A stretch of DNA of 43,361 bases from Thermoplasmata archaeon (GTDB lineage Archaea; Thermoplasmatota; Thermoplasmata; Lutacidiplasmatales; UBA184), in the NCBI GenBank assembly GCA_027306505.1, contig DAHUZP010000016.1, positions 1 through 43,361 of the forward strand, given 5' to 3'. This document shows, piece after piece, positions 17,075 to 25,596 of this stretch. The position numbers and the translations under genes were made by a program. Position 1 is the stretch's first letter; the number at the start of each line of letters is the position of its first letter. The notes below the pieces were generated by a model. That model worked only from the letters and a program-made list of their open reading frames with translations. It searched no databases and was not told the origin of the DNA.

Positions 17075-17830
17075 GTGGGCGTCCGGTCGTTCTACACCAC
17101 GAAGGGGCAGAGGATCCTCCAGGGCGACATCCGAGAGGTCACGAAAGTTCCCCCGTCGAGCGTTCACCTCATCGTGACCTCTCCTCCGTACAACGTGGAC
17201 GTCCCCTACGGCTCGCATGACGACGGGGCGACCTACCGGGAGTACCTCCGGTTCAGCCAGGAGTGGATCGAGAAGTGCTACGAGCTCGCCCGGCCGGACG
17301 GCCGGTTCTGCCTCAACGTCCCGCTCGACAAGAACAAGGGTGGCCAGCAGAGCGTCTACGCGGACCTCATCGCGATCGCGAAGAAGGTCGGATGGCGCTA
17401 CCAGTCCACCATCGTTTGGAACGAGCAGAACATCTCCCGTCGGACCGCCTGGGGGTCCTGGATGAGCGCCTCCGCCCCGTACGTGATCGCTCCCGTGGAG
17501 ATGATCGCGGTGCTCTACAAGCGCGATTGGAAGAAGATCGATGGCAAGGGCCGGTCCGATGTCTCCCGCGAGGAGTTCCTCGCCTGGACCAACGGGGTCT
17601 GGACGTTCAACGGGGAGAGCAAGAAGCGGATCGGGCATCCCGCGCCCTTCCCGCTGGAGCTCCCCACGCGCTGCATCAAGCTCTTCACTTTCATCGGGGA
17701 CACGGTGCTCGACCCCTTCTTGGGCAGCGGCACCACGCTGCTCGCGGCCCGGAACACCGGACGAGAAGGTATCGGGGTGGAGGTCGACCCCAGATACTGT
17801 CGGCTGGCCAAGGGCCGACTGAGCCAGTGA
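17075..17830 (+). CDS. orphan type II DNA methyltransferase, probably N4-cytosine
   Basis: A 251-residue amino-methyltransferase with circularly permuted motifs. The catalytic motif IV TSPPYN is at residues 35-40 and the AdoMet-binding motif DPFLGSGTT at about 213-221, followed by the acidic strand end GVEVD. Motif IV near the N-terminus and motif I at the C-terminus is the beta-class order. SPPY is more usual for N4-methylcytosine enzymes than DPPY, so m4C is likely but N6-adenine is not excluded. No restriction endonuclease or specificity subunit lies nearby, so it may serve regulation or be a relic of a restriction system. GTG is the start; GGGAG lies 6 bases upstream, but a TATA box suggests a leader of only about 9 bases. 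Confidence 0.85.
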   Translation: MGVRSFYTTKGQRILQGDIREVTKVPPSSVHLIVTSPPYNVDVPYGSHDDGATYREYLRFSQEWIEKCYELARPDGRFCLNVPLDKNKGGQQSVYADLIAIAKKVGWRYQSTIVWNEQNISRRTAWGSWMSASAPYVIAPVEMIAVLYKRDWKKIDGKGRSDVSREEFLAWTNGVWTFNGESKKRIGHPAPFPLELPTRCIKLFTFIGDTVLDPFLGSGTTLLAARNTGREGIGVEVDPRYCRLAKGRLSQ

Positions 17831-17870
17831 CTGGCAAGCCGGGGGCATCACTAGGTTTTCGAGCGCGGGG

Positions 17871-17880
17871 TAAGATACAT
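17871..17880 (+). promoter_or_regulatory. TATA box for the kelch/Ig-like surface protein gene
   Basis: TAAGATACAT is the clear AT-rich patch after the methyltransferase stop. It predicts a leader of about 45 bases, with GGGGAAG shortly before the start codon. Confidence 0.5.
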
Positions 17881-17946
17881 CTACTCCAAGGGCCCGGCCG
17901 CTGGCATGGTGCCTGGCCATGAGGCCCGGCCCGGGGAAGTTGGGTG

Positions 17947-20900
17947 ATGCGAGGACGGCCCTCCGCGCGCACGGCCCCAAGCGGACCCCTGGGGTCCTTG
18001 GGGTTCTGGGTCCCGCTAGTTCTCGTGCTCATCCTCGCTGCCTTGCCGTGGGTCCCGTCCACAGGGATCCGGGTCGCCTCGACCCCTCGAGCCTCCGCAA
18101 GTCGCGCCACTCAGGACACCGATCGTTCCAACGTCCCGGTGAGCGGTCTCAGCGTGTCGGCGGAGCCGGTGTCTCGCCCGCACGGTGGGCCAGCGGCACC
18201 TAGGACGCTTCAGCCCATCGAGGGACCCGCCACCGACCACTCGCCTTCTGTCTCGAGCTCGACCCTGCAGGCCCGAAGCGGAGCTCGCCCTCCTTCGACC
18301 TCGCTTGCTAACGACCATACGGCCGTGGGCACCACCCCGTCCTCTCCGTCTGGGTCGGCCTCCCGATCACCGATCCGGACGAGCGGCGGCGGGGTCAGCC
18401 CCGACGCCCTCGGTCCCCGGATCCAATCCATCTCGTGGGGACAGGGGAGCACCTACGTGATCGGCTCTTCCACCTGGGACGCGATGGCGGACGATGTCAT
18501 TGATGGCTACCTGGTCCGTTTCGGGGGCCTCGGCAATTCCACGGTGGGCCAGCCGAACACCTGGACCTTCTCAGGGGTGTACTGGACGAACATCACGGGA
18601 CGGCAGTGGGTGAGCCCCCCGGCCTGTGAGTTCTGCGGCATGACCTACGACGCAGCGACCAACCAGGTCGTCCTTCTCGATAATGGGACCTGGGTCTTCC
18701 AGGCCGGCAGATGGTCCGAGGCCTCCCCCTCGACCTCCCCTCCCGTTGGGCTCCAGGAGGAGGCCATGGCGTACGACTCCGTCGATCATCAGGTGGTGGT
18801 GTTCGGTGGCCGCTACTATGATGCGTCCTGCACCTGCGAGGCCACCACGGACGCCACGTGGGCCTTGCAAGGAACGGATTGGTACAACATCACCTCCAGT
18901 GTCGGGACCGCCCCCTCTCCCCGTCGTTTCGTCACCATGTCCTCTGACACCGCGGACCACTACGACCTGCTCTTCGGAGGGTTCGATGACGTGTCCATGA
19001 CGCTCGAGAGCGACACCTGGACGTTCAGTTCCGACCACTGGACCCAGCTCTCTGTGGGCGGTCCGCTCCTTCGGGACGAGGCGCTCATGGCCGACGACAC
19101 CAAGGACGGGTACGTCCTGCTCTACGGCGGAATCGGCTGCAACTACCCGGGATTCCTCTGCAACGATACCTGGGATTTCTATAATGGGGTCTGGACCCAG
19201 CAGTTCCCCGCGCAAAGCCCGGGAAGCGCGCTCGCGAACTCGGAGGTCATGGCCTACGACGACCAGCTCGGGTACGTGATCTTCCAGCAAGTGGGCGCGA
19301 AGGACAACCAAGCCACCCAGTACTCCTGGCCTGCTTCGCTTGAGACCGCCCTCACGGCACAGCCCGCCTCGGTGGACGTTGGCCAGTCGTTGCAGTTCCT
19401 CGCATCGAACCAGGGAGGGAACCCTCCCCTCACCACGCACTGGACCGGCCTCCCTCTTGGTTGCACGGACAGCGGCACGGCCTCGGTCAGTTGCTCCCCA
19501 ACGGCCCCAGGGTGGACCAATGTCTCCGCGACCGTGACCGATGGTTCGGGCCGTCAGGTCACCTCCACCATGCCGTTCCACGTATGGAGCGACCCTGTGG
19601 CGAACGCCCCTGTACCTTCAGTTCCCAGCTCAGATGTCGGTCAACCTGTCAGCTTCACGGACCCCCTTGTTGGCGGGTCGGGAGGGTGGAGCTACGCTTG
19701 GAGCGCACCCCTGTGGATGCGCTGTGGCTCGAGCACCGTGACAATCTTCGCTTGCGTCCCCTACACTCCTGGGGTCGCAAAGATCTCTGTGCTGGTGACC
19801 GACTCCAACGGCTATGCTGCGACCTCACCGACGGTGAGCTTCGTCGTGAACACGCCTCCCACGGTTTCACTGGCCGAGAACCGGTCGCTCATGGACCTGG
19901 GAGAGAGCATTTCCTTCACGGCCACCGCGACCGGGGGCACCGGGGTCTACACCTACTCTTACAACGGGCTACCTTCGGGCTGTTCCTCGAAGAACACCTC
20001 GGTCCTCAGTTGCAGCCCAACAGCTCTCGGGACGTTCACGGTCCGGGCCTTCGTGAACGACACCAACCATGTGATGGCAGAGAGCGCCCCGGTGACCTTC
20101 TTCGTCGGATCCGATCCGATACTGACGGTCTGGTTCGACGAGGGCTCGAACTTCACCTACGCGAACGCGACCTGGGACGTCGTGCTGAACGTCACCGGGG
20201 GATCGCCAAGCTACCGGGAGTGTGACGCGACCCAACAGGCCGGGATGGGGACCATCTGCCTTACGGGAAGCGGAGTCAGCTTGCACTATTCGCTGCCCTA
20301 CAATCTTGCCGGCACTTACAGGGCCATCTTCAGCGCGCAGGATGCGACCGGTTGGAACGCGACCGTTCCCGTGCTCTTCCAAGTCTACTACTTGCCGATC
20401 CTGTCCTCGGTCACCGTGCCCTCGGCCGACGAGGGCAGCAAGACCCTCTTGGTGGCGACCTGGTGGCATGGGGCTCCCCTGGTGACCTCCTGGTGGAACG
20501 ACTCCACTACCGGGGGTCCGCTCTGTGGACCGACCGCCACTCAACCAGGGGCGCAGCTCGCCTGCGCTTTCACTCCCTTCTGGGTGGGGACCCACTCGCT
20601 GAATCTGACCCTCCGTGACGGGCTTGGGGTCCAGCGCTCCATCGTGTTCACGCTCACGGTCGATCCAACTCCGGCCCTCTCCCTTCACAACGCTCCCTTG
20701 GCCATTCCCGTCGGGTTCTGGTTCAACATCTCCTCGGTGGTCTCCGGTGGCACTCCTCCCTACCGTCTGTGCGCCGATGTCATGGGGAGCTCCGGGTACG
20801 TGCGGTGCGCCCCACGCTCCTCTCTCGGTCAGGCCACGTTCCCGTTCCACGGCCTGAACGCCCAGACCATGATGATCGGGTTCACGGAGAACGATTCGGC

Positions 20901-22692
20901 GGGGACGAACCGAACCGTGTGGACGAACGTCACGATCGTTCCCGCGCTGGGTTCGTTGACGATCTCGAGCCCGTGGTGGGGATACAACGGGCTCGATTCC
21001 ACCGAGAACCTCTCGTTCTCGGGCGGCGCTGGGCCCTACACGCTGTGGGTCAACGACACGACCGCTAACGTACCGGTCTGCCTCGCGACCTCTCTGGCCA
21101 GTGGCTACGTGGCGGTCTGTCGCTTTCCGGTGACCTGGGCCGGCAACCATACCCTTGTGGCCACCCTTCGCGATGCCTGCGGGGAGACCTCCACCGCCAC
21201 CACGCACCTCTTCGGCCTCTCCCTTCCCTCGGTGAGCTCCGCAACTGCCGCGACGGGATCCACGCAGGTCACCTCCAGCCAAGTCCTCCCCGCCGAGACC
21301 GGGGCCGCCGTCTTCCTCAACGCGACCTTCGGCGGCGGGAAGGGGGTGCTCCACTATTCGTGGTGGATAGGTGGCCGGCTCCTCTCCTCGTTCAACGGGA
21401 CGGGGGCCGAGTGGGACGCAGTGTGGGTGCCTGCTGTGCCCGGCACCTACCTCGCGCTCTTCGACCTCTCGGACTCGGGAGGTGGGCTGACTGGCGTCAG
21501 CCTCACGATTCAGGTCGTGAACGGGCTCTCTTCGCTCGTGCTGGTGGCCTCCCCGGACCCGGTGGACGTGGGGACGGGCGTGGTCCTCGATCTTTCCTTC
21601 CAGCATGGGACTTCGCCCTTCGAGTTTTCTTGGGACCTCGAGGGGTTCTCCGGCGGCTGGACCTATGCTTCCACGAGCGCCCCCACCTACACGATCAGCT
21701 GGGCAGCGGCGGGAACCTACGAGGTCGAGGTCACCGTCTACGACAGCGACCACACGCTCCGAGAGGCGTTCACTAACGTGACCGTGGCGCCGGGTCCGAG
21801 CGTGCCGTGCTCCCCAAGTCTCTCCTCCAGCCACCTCACCGCTGGAAGCCCCCTCAACTTCACCATCGCCTGTACCTCGGGCGGGGTCACACCCTATGTG
21901 TACACCTGGAGTTGGGGCGACGGCTCCAACCTCTCGAGCCCGGGCCCGAACGCCTCCCACATCTTTGCCGTCCCCGGGAACTACTCTGTCAAGGTAGAGG
22001 TCTGGGACGAATTCCGGCTCTACGCCTGGAGCCTCCCACTGTCCGTGAGCGTCCGTCCCGTGCCCGCTGGAACGCCCGTTGGCGGACCGTCCGGGGGAAC
22101 AGCGTGGTACGACAGCTGGGTGCTGCCGTTGGACCTGGGACTTGGCGTCCTCGCGATCTTCCTCCTGTTGCTGGTCCTGAGGACCCGCCGACCTCGTTCT
22201 CCCCCGCCCGGGAGGGGACTCGGGGCGCGATCGTCCTCGGGACGATCTGAAGGTGCGGACTGGGGTGGTCCCGAGGTCGAGGGGGCCAAGGTCGAGCAGG
22301 AACCCCCTGAGAGCCTGACGGTCACCGAGGCCGATCTTCGGCGGAGCGCAGAGGTCGACGTCGCGATCCTTGCAGCGATGAAGGGTCGGCAAGCCACGAG
22401 CGTGGGGGAGCTTCGGGCCGTCATGGCCCCACAGGTCCTTTCCGATGCGGAGCTCCTCGAGCAGCTCTTCGCCATGAAGAAGGCCGGGAGGATCGTGATG
22501 GTGGAGCAGGGCCAGGAAGCAGACTCGCCTCTGTTCGCCCTACCAGCCTCCGAGGGAAGGCCCAAGGCCGCGGCGGGAGTGTCACCTGAGCTCGACGAGT
22601 CGGTCCTCAACGACTATCTCTCCAGGCGCGAGAGCGCGCTCGGCGAGGACGAAGACCCGTCTCCCGTAGGGCAGGCGGACACCAGGAGCTAG
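17947..22692 (+). CDS. giant kelch/Ig-like surface protein with cytoplasmic winged-helix-like domain
   Basis: A 1581-residue membrane protein. The N-terminal hydrophobic segment (FWVPLVLVLILAALPWVP) is a signal peptide. After a Ser/Pro/Thr-rich linker, residues about 155-460 hold kelch/galactose-oxidase-type repeats (DGYLVRFGGLG..TWTFSGVYWTNIT; DHQVVVFGGRYY; DHYDLLFGGFDD; DGYVLLYGGIGC). About ten PKD/Ig-like modules follow, some with the phrase YNGLPSGC..LSCSPTALGTFTVRAFV. There are many N-x-S/T sites. A transmembrane helix (LGLGVLAIFLLLLVL, about 1395-1412) leads to a cytoplasmic tail with a winged-helix-like domain (VDVAILAAMKGRQATSVGELRAVM...LLEQLFAMKKAGRIVMV, about 1467-1518). It may be a receptor or adhesin that passes a signal inward. 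A GTG directly before the ATG is an alternative start. Confidence 0.75.
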   Translation: MRGRPSARTAPSGPLGSLGFWVPLVLVLILAALPWVPSTGIRVASTPRASASRATQDTDRSNVPVSGLSVSAEPVSRPHGGPAAPRTLQPIEGPATDHSPSVSSSTLQARSGARPPSTSLANDHTAVGTTPSSPSGSASRSPIRTSGGGVSPDALGPRIQSISWGQGSTYVIGSSTWDAMADDVIDGYLVRFGGLGNSTVGQPNTWTFSGVYWTNITGRQWVSPPACEFCGMTYDAATNQVVLLDNGTWVFQAGRWSEASPSTSPPVGLQEEAMAYDSVDHQVVVFGGRYYDASCTCEATTDATWALQGTDWYNITSSVGTAPSPRRFVTMSSDTADHYDLLFGGFDDVSMTLESDTWTFSSDHWTQLSVGGPLLRDEALMADDTKDGYVLLYGGIGCNYPGFLCNDTWDFYNGVWTQQFPAQSPGSALANSEVMAYDDQLGYVIFQQVGAKDNQATQYSWPASLETALTAQPASVDVGQSLQFLASNQGGNPPLTTHWTGLPLGCTDSGTASVSCSPTAPGWTNVSATVTDGSGRQVTSTMPFHVWSDPVANAPVPSVPSSDVGQPVSFTDPLVGGSGGWSYAWSAPLWMRCGSSTVTIFACVPYTPGVAKISVLVTDSNGYAATSPTVSFVVNTPPTVSLAENRSLMDLGESISFTATATGGTGVYTYSYNGLPSGCSSKNTSVLSCSPTALGTFTVRAFVNDTNHVMAESAPVTFFVGSDPILTVWFDEGSNFTYANATWDVVLNVTGGSPSYRECDATQQAGMGTICLTGSGVSLHYSLPYNLAGTYRAIFSAQDATGWNATVPVLFQVYYLPILSSVTVPSADEGSKTLLVATWWHGAPLVTSWWNDSTTGGPLCGPTATQPGAQLACAFTPFWVGTHSLNLTLRDGLGVQRSIVFTLTVDPTPALSLHNAPLAIPVGFWFNISSVVSGGTPPYRLCADVMGSSGYVRCAPRSSLGQATFPFHGLNAQTMMIGFTENDSAGTNRTVWTNVTIVPALGSLTISSPWWGYNGLDSTENLSFSGGAGPYTLWVNDTTANVPVCLATSLASGYVAVCRFPVTWAGNHTLVATLRDACGETSTATTHLFGLSLPSVSSATAATGSTQVTSSQVLPAETGAAVFLNATFGGGKGVLHYSWWIGGRLLSSFNGTGAEWDAVWVPAVPGTYLALFDLSDSGGGLTGVSLTIQVVNGLSSLVLVASPDPVDVGTGVVLDLSFQHGTSPFEFSWDLEGFSGGWTYASTSAPTYTISWAAAGTYEVEVTVYDSDHTLREAFTNVTVAPGPSVPCSPSLSSSHLTAGSPLNFTIACTSGGVTPYVYTWSWGDGSNLSSPGPNASHIFAVPGNYSVKVEVWDEFRLYAWSLPLSVSVRPVPAGTPVGGPSGGTAWYDSWVLPLDLGLGVLAIFLLLLVLRTRRPRSPPPGRGLGARSSSGRSEGADWGGPEVEGAKVEQEPPESLTVTEADLRRSAEVDVAILAAMKGRQATSVGELRAVMAPQVLSDAELLEQLFAMKKAGRIVMVEQGQEADSPLFALPASEGRPKAAAGVSPELDESVLNDYLSRRESALGEDEDPSPVGQADTRS

Positions 22693-22735
22693 TCCGCTCT
22701 CCTGTGGAGGGTGGCCGTTCCTCCGGGATTCCATT

Positions 22736-22753
22736 GGGCGAAGCAGTTCGCCC
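22736..22753. terminator. perfect 7-bp hairpin between convergent genes
   Basis: GGGCGAA (22736-22742), the loop GCAG, and TTCGCCC (22747-22753) lie in the 76 bases between the stop of the surface-protein gene and the stop of the molybdenum hydroxylase large subunit. Its position fits a two-way terminator, though there is no T-tract on either side. Confidence 0.4.
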
Positions 22754-22768
22754 TTCACGGGATCATGG

Positions 22769-24874
22769 TCACGTGGTCGCAGGCGGGACCCTGCCGTCTG
22801 GGACCAACGGGAGCGAGCGAAGGCGGACCCCACACGCGTCGAAGATGGCGTTCGCGATCGATGGGGCCACCGCGATCATGGGGGTCTCTCCAGCGCCGGC
22901 CGGCGGAAGGTCCGGGCGATCGAGGAGCACCACCTCCAGGGACGGCAGGTCGGAGAAGCGGGGGACCCGGTACTCGGAAAGGCGGCGGTTCAGCACGACC
23001 CCCTCCCGGAAGTGGATCGCCTCGAAGAGCGCCCCACCGAGCGCCATGACCGTGGCTCCCTCCACCTGGGAGCGGAGGTTGTCCGGGTTGACGATCGCAC
23101 CGGCCTCAAAGACCGATACGATCCGGTCCACGCGCACCTTGCGGCCGGGGACGATCGTCAGGTCCGAGACGGTGGCCACTCGGCCCCCTTTCTCAAGCCC
23201 GACCGCGAGTCCGAACCCGTGGCCCTCGGTGCGCTTTCGCTGGCCCCATCGGGCGGTCTCGCAGGCTAGGTGGAGCACCGCGAGCAGCCGCTCGTCCTGG
23301 AGGTTCCTCTCTCGGAAGACCAGGGGGTCCAGGTCCAGGGCCCGCGCGAGCTCGTCCATCGCCCCTTCCCTTGCGAAGTTGTTCGCGGTCGCACCAATGG
23401 CGCGGTAGGCACCCTGGGGCAAAGGCGAGGCCGACAGCTCGTTGTCGATCTTGAGGTTCGGGATGCGGTAGGGGGGTCGAAGAGAGGCCGCCCCGCCGTT
23501 CACGTTGTGGAACGACCAGGAGGTCAGGTGGCCCTGTGGGTCAGCCCCCGCTTTGAGGTCGATGATGGTGTAGGGGCGGAGGTAGCCGTACTGGAACTCC
23601 TCGGATCTCGTGTACGTCACCCGCACCGGATGCCCGGAGGCCCGCGAGAGACGTGCCGCCGCCAAGCCCAGCTCGCCCACATGCTTGCCGCCGAAGCCGG
23701 AGCCGGTGTACGGCACCTTCACTCTCACCTTGTCTTGGTCGATCCCAAGACCTGAGGCCAGGTGCTCGCGAGCACGGTACGGGGTCTGGGTGCCGACCCA
23801 GACCGTGAGGCGGTCCCCGTCCCACTCGGCCACCGCCGCGCGGGTCTCCAAGGGCACGTGGGCGATGTAGGCGCTGCGGTACGTCGCGCTCACCCGGGTC
23901 GCGGCGGAGGAGAGGGCCCTCTCCGGGTCGCCCTCGGTCCCCGAATCGGTGTCCCAGTGGTCGCCCGGGAGCGGGTGGCTCCGCAGGTAGGCCTCGATCT
24001 CCTCCTCGGAAGGCTGCGGGGTCTCGGTCCACGTGGCCTCGATCTGGGAGATCGCGGAGCGAGCCTGCCACGGGGTGGGAGCGACAACGCCCACGAAGTC
24101 CTTCTCCTGGACGACCTGGACTCCCCGCTCCTTGGAGATCGTGGAGACGTCCACCTGCTCCATGCGGCTCCCATATCGCGGGGGGTGCAGGAACGCTCCG
24201 TAGAGGAGGCCGGGACGTCGGAGGTCCGAGGTGTACGTGCGGCGGCCGGTCACCACCTCCTCGGCGAACGGGTCGATGGTCGGCCGTCCCGCGAGCTTCC
24301 AATCCTTGGCCGGAGCGAGGGCGACCTTCGGGTCCGCGATGATCAATTTGCGAGCGCCTTGGATCAGCTCACCGTAGGTCAAGGAACGGCCGTTCCCCCG
24401 GACCTGGACCCGGCCCTCGCGGTCCTCCAGGCGGTCCTTGGAGACACCGAGCTTCTCCTGAGCGAGGTCCAACAAGGCCTGTCGAGCCGTCGCCCCGACG
24501 GCGCGCAACGCGGGGGCCGCATCGGGCATCGATCGGCTCCCGAAGGTCCCCATGTCCCAGGGGGTGAGGTCGGTGTCCCCCATGACCAGCTCCACCTGGT
24601 CCAGCCGGACCCCCAGCTCCTCGGCGAGCAACATAGACAGCGCCGTCCGGGTGCCCTGGCCCACCTCGACCTTGCCGGTGAATCCCCGCACCTTCCCGCC
24701 GCCCCCGACATGGACCCAGGCGCCCCCGAGGGGAGGGGACCATCCCCCCGCTCCCCCCGGACCCGGGCGCCGGGCGGGAAGGACAACGAGGAGGCCATCA
24801 CCGAGGAGGTCGAAGTACTCGCGTTCTTCGATCTGCGAGAGGTCCCAGGGTCGGCGAGGTCGCTCCTCGTTCAT
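22769..24874 (-). CDS. molybdenum hydroxylase, molybdopterin-binding large subunit
   Basis: A 701-residue xanthine-oxidase-family large subunit. It starts directly with the molybdopterin domain (KVEVGQGTRTALSMLLAEELG; MGTFGSRSMPDA), has the Gly-rich segment GSGFGGKHVGELGLAAARLSR about residue 400, and closes with FEAGAIVNPDNLRSQVEGATVMALGGALFE. This order fits the isoquinoline-1-oxidoreductase/nicotinate-dehydrogenase type rather than CO dehydrogenase. The enzyme hydroxylates an aldehyde or N-heterocycle with water at the Mo centre. Its ATG overlaps the stop of the small subunit (ATGA), so the two are translationally coupled. No FAD subunit and no Mo-cofactor maturation gene lies nearby. The substrate is unknown. 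Confidence 0.88.
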   Translation of the reverse strand: MNEERPRRPWDLSQIEEREYFDLLGDGLLVVLPARRPGPGGAGGWSPPLGGAWVHVGGGGKVRGFTGKVEVGQGTRTALSMLLAEELGVRLDQVELVMGDTDLTPWDMGTFGSRSMPDAAPALRAVGATARQALLDLAQEKLGVSKDRLEDREGRVQVRGNGRSLTYGELIQGARKLIIADPKVALAPAKDWKLAGRPTIDPFAEEVVTGRRTYTSDLRRPGLLYGAFLHPPRYGSRMEQVDVSTISKERGVQVVQEKDFVGVVAPTPWQARSAISQIEATWTETPQPSEEEIEAYLRSHPLPGDHWDTDSGTEGDPERALSSAATRVSATYRSAYIAHVPLETRAAVAEWDGDRLTVWVGTQTPYRAREHLASGLGIDQDKVRVKVPYTGSGFGGKHVGELGLAAARLSRASGHPVRVTYTRSEEFQYGYLRPYTIIDLKAGADPQGHLTSWSFHNVNGGAASLRPPYRIPNLKIDNELSASPLPQGAYRAIGATANNFAREGAMDELARALDLDPLVFRERNLQDERLLAVLHLACETARWGQRKRTEGHGFGLAVGLEKGGRVATVSDLTIVPGRKVRVDRIVSVFEAGAIVNPDNLRSQVEGATVMALGGALFEAIHFREGVVLNRRLSEYRVPRFSDLPSLEVVLLDRPDLPPAGAGETPMIAVAPSIANAIFDACGVRLRSLPLVPDGRVPPATT

Positions 24875-25407
24875 GCGGCTCCACCTGCCTCGTTCTGTTG
24901 GAGCTCGGAGGCCCGTTGGACCGCGCGCAGGATGCGTCCATAGCCACAGCAGCGGCAGAGGTTCCCTTCGAGGGCCTCCCGAACCTCGGCATCGGAGGGA
25001 TGGGGATCCTTGCGGAGCAGGGCGGTCGTCGAGATCACCATTCCCGGCGTGCAGTAGCCGCACTGGAAGGCTCCGACCTCGGCGAAGGCCCGCTGCACCG
25101 GGCTGAGCCTCCCGTCCTTCGCCAGACCTTCGATCGTCGTGACCTCGGCCCCTTCGAGATCTCGGACCGAGGTCTGACAGGCTCGGACGGGCCGGCCATT
25201 GAGCAGGACCATGCAAGCCCCGCACTCCCCTTCCCCGCAGCCATACTTGGTGCCGGTCAGGTCCATCTCGACACGCAGAGATTGGAGGAGCGAACGCTCG
25301 GGCGATCTGGGCAGGACCACCGCGCGGCCATTGACCTTCAGCCGCACACCGCGCCCCGGTGTCGGCTGGACTCCCGGGCGCTCGCTTGCTCCGGGTGGAC
25401 TATCCAT
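24871..25407 (-). CDS. molybdenum hydroxylase, [2Fe-2S] small subunit
   Basis: A 178-residue iron-sulfur subunit with two clusters. The plant-type N-terminal [2Fe-2S] site is CGEGECGACMV...RACQ, and the C-terminal helical [2Fe-2S] site is CGYCTPGMV...CRCCGY. It passes electrons from the Mo centre of the partner large subunit, which follows with an ATGA overlap. I chose the ATG at 25407: GGGGAG lies about 6 bases upstream and a TATA box (CCATATCTC, 25443-25451, minus) predicts a 14-base leader. A TTG at 25428 would add 7 residues. With no FAD subunit, the acceptor is probably a ferredoxin or another redox protein encoded elsewhere. Confidence 0.93.
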   Translation of the reverse strand: MDSPPGASERPGVQPTPGRGVRLKVNGRAVVLPRSPERSLLQSLRVEMDLTGTKYGCGEGECGACMVLLNGRPVRACQTSVRDLEGAEVTTIEGLAKDGRLSPVQRAFAEVGAFQCGYCTPGMVISTTALLRKDPHPSDAEVREALEGNLCRCCGYGRILRAVQRASELQQNEAGGAA

Positions 25408-25442
25408 CGCGTGCTCCCCGTCTCCCAAGCTCGTTCGTGAGC

Positions 25443-25451
25443 GAGATATGG
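25443..25451 (-). promoter_or_regulatory. TATA box for the molybdenum hydroxylase operon
   Basis: CCATATCTC on the minus strand is centred about 40 bases upstream of the ATG at 25407, leaving room for the GGGGAG ribosome site in a short leader. Confidence 0.5.
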
Positions 25452-25596
25452 TCCATGAACCCCCGGCGCTCCATTACGGTTGTGGGGAGGTCCGGTCCCG
25501 CTTTGGGGCGAAGAGGCCGCCTAAGGCTCCCGGCAAGCTAGGCGATGGTACGGGCCCTCTTCGCGGGTGAAGGGGAAGCGCGCCCACCCCCTTCGG

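Noticed and set aside
10229..17830. Defence island (STAND ATPase plus DNA methyltransferase)
   Set aside because: No nuclease, effector or other defence component lies nearby; the ATPase carries a winged helix, the methyltransferase is orphan, and a surface-protein gene separates them.
19969..22392. 807-codon minus-strand frame opposite the kelch/Ig-like protein
   Set aside because: The plus strand has a signal peptide, repeats and a membrane helix; the minus frame is Arg/Gly/His-rich shadow sequence.
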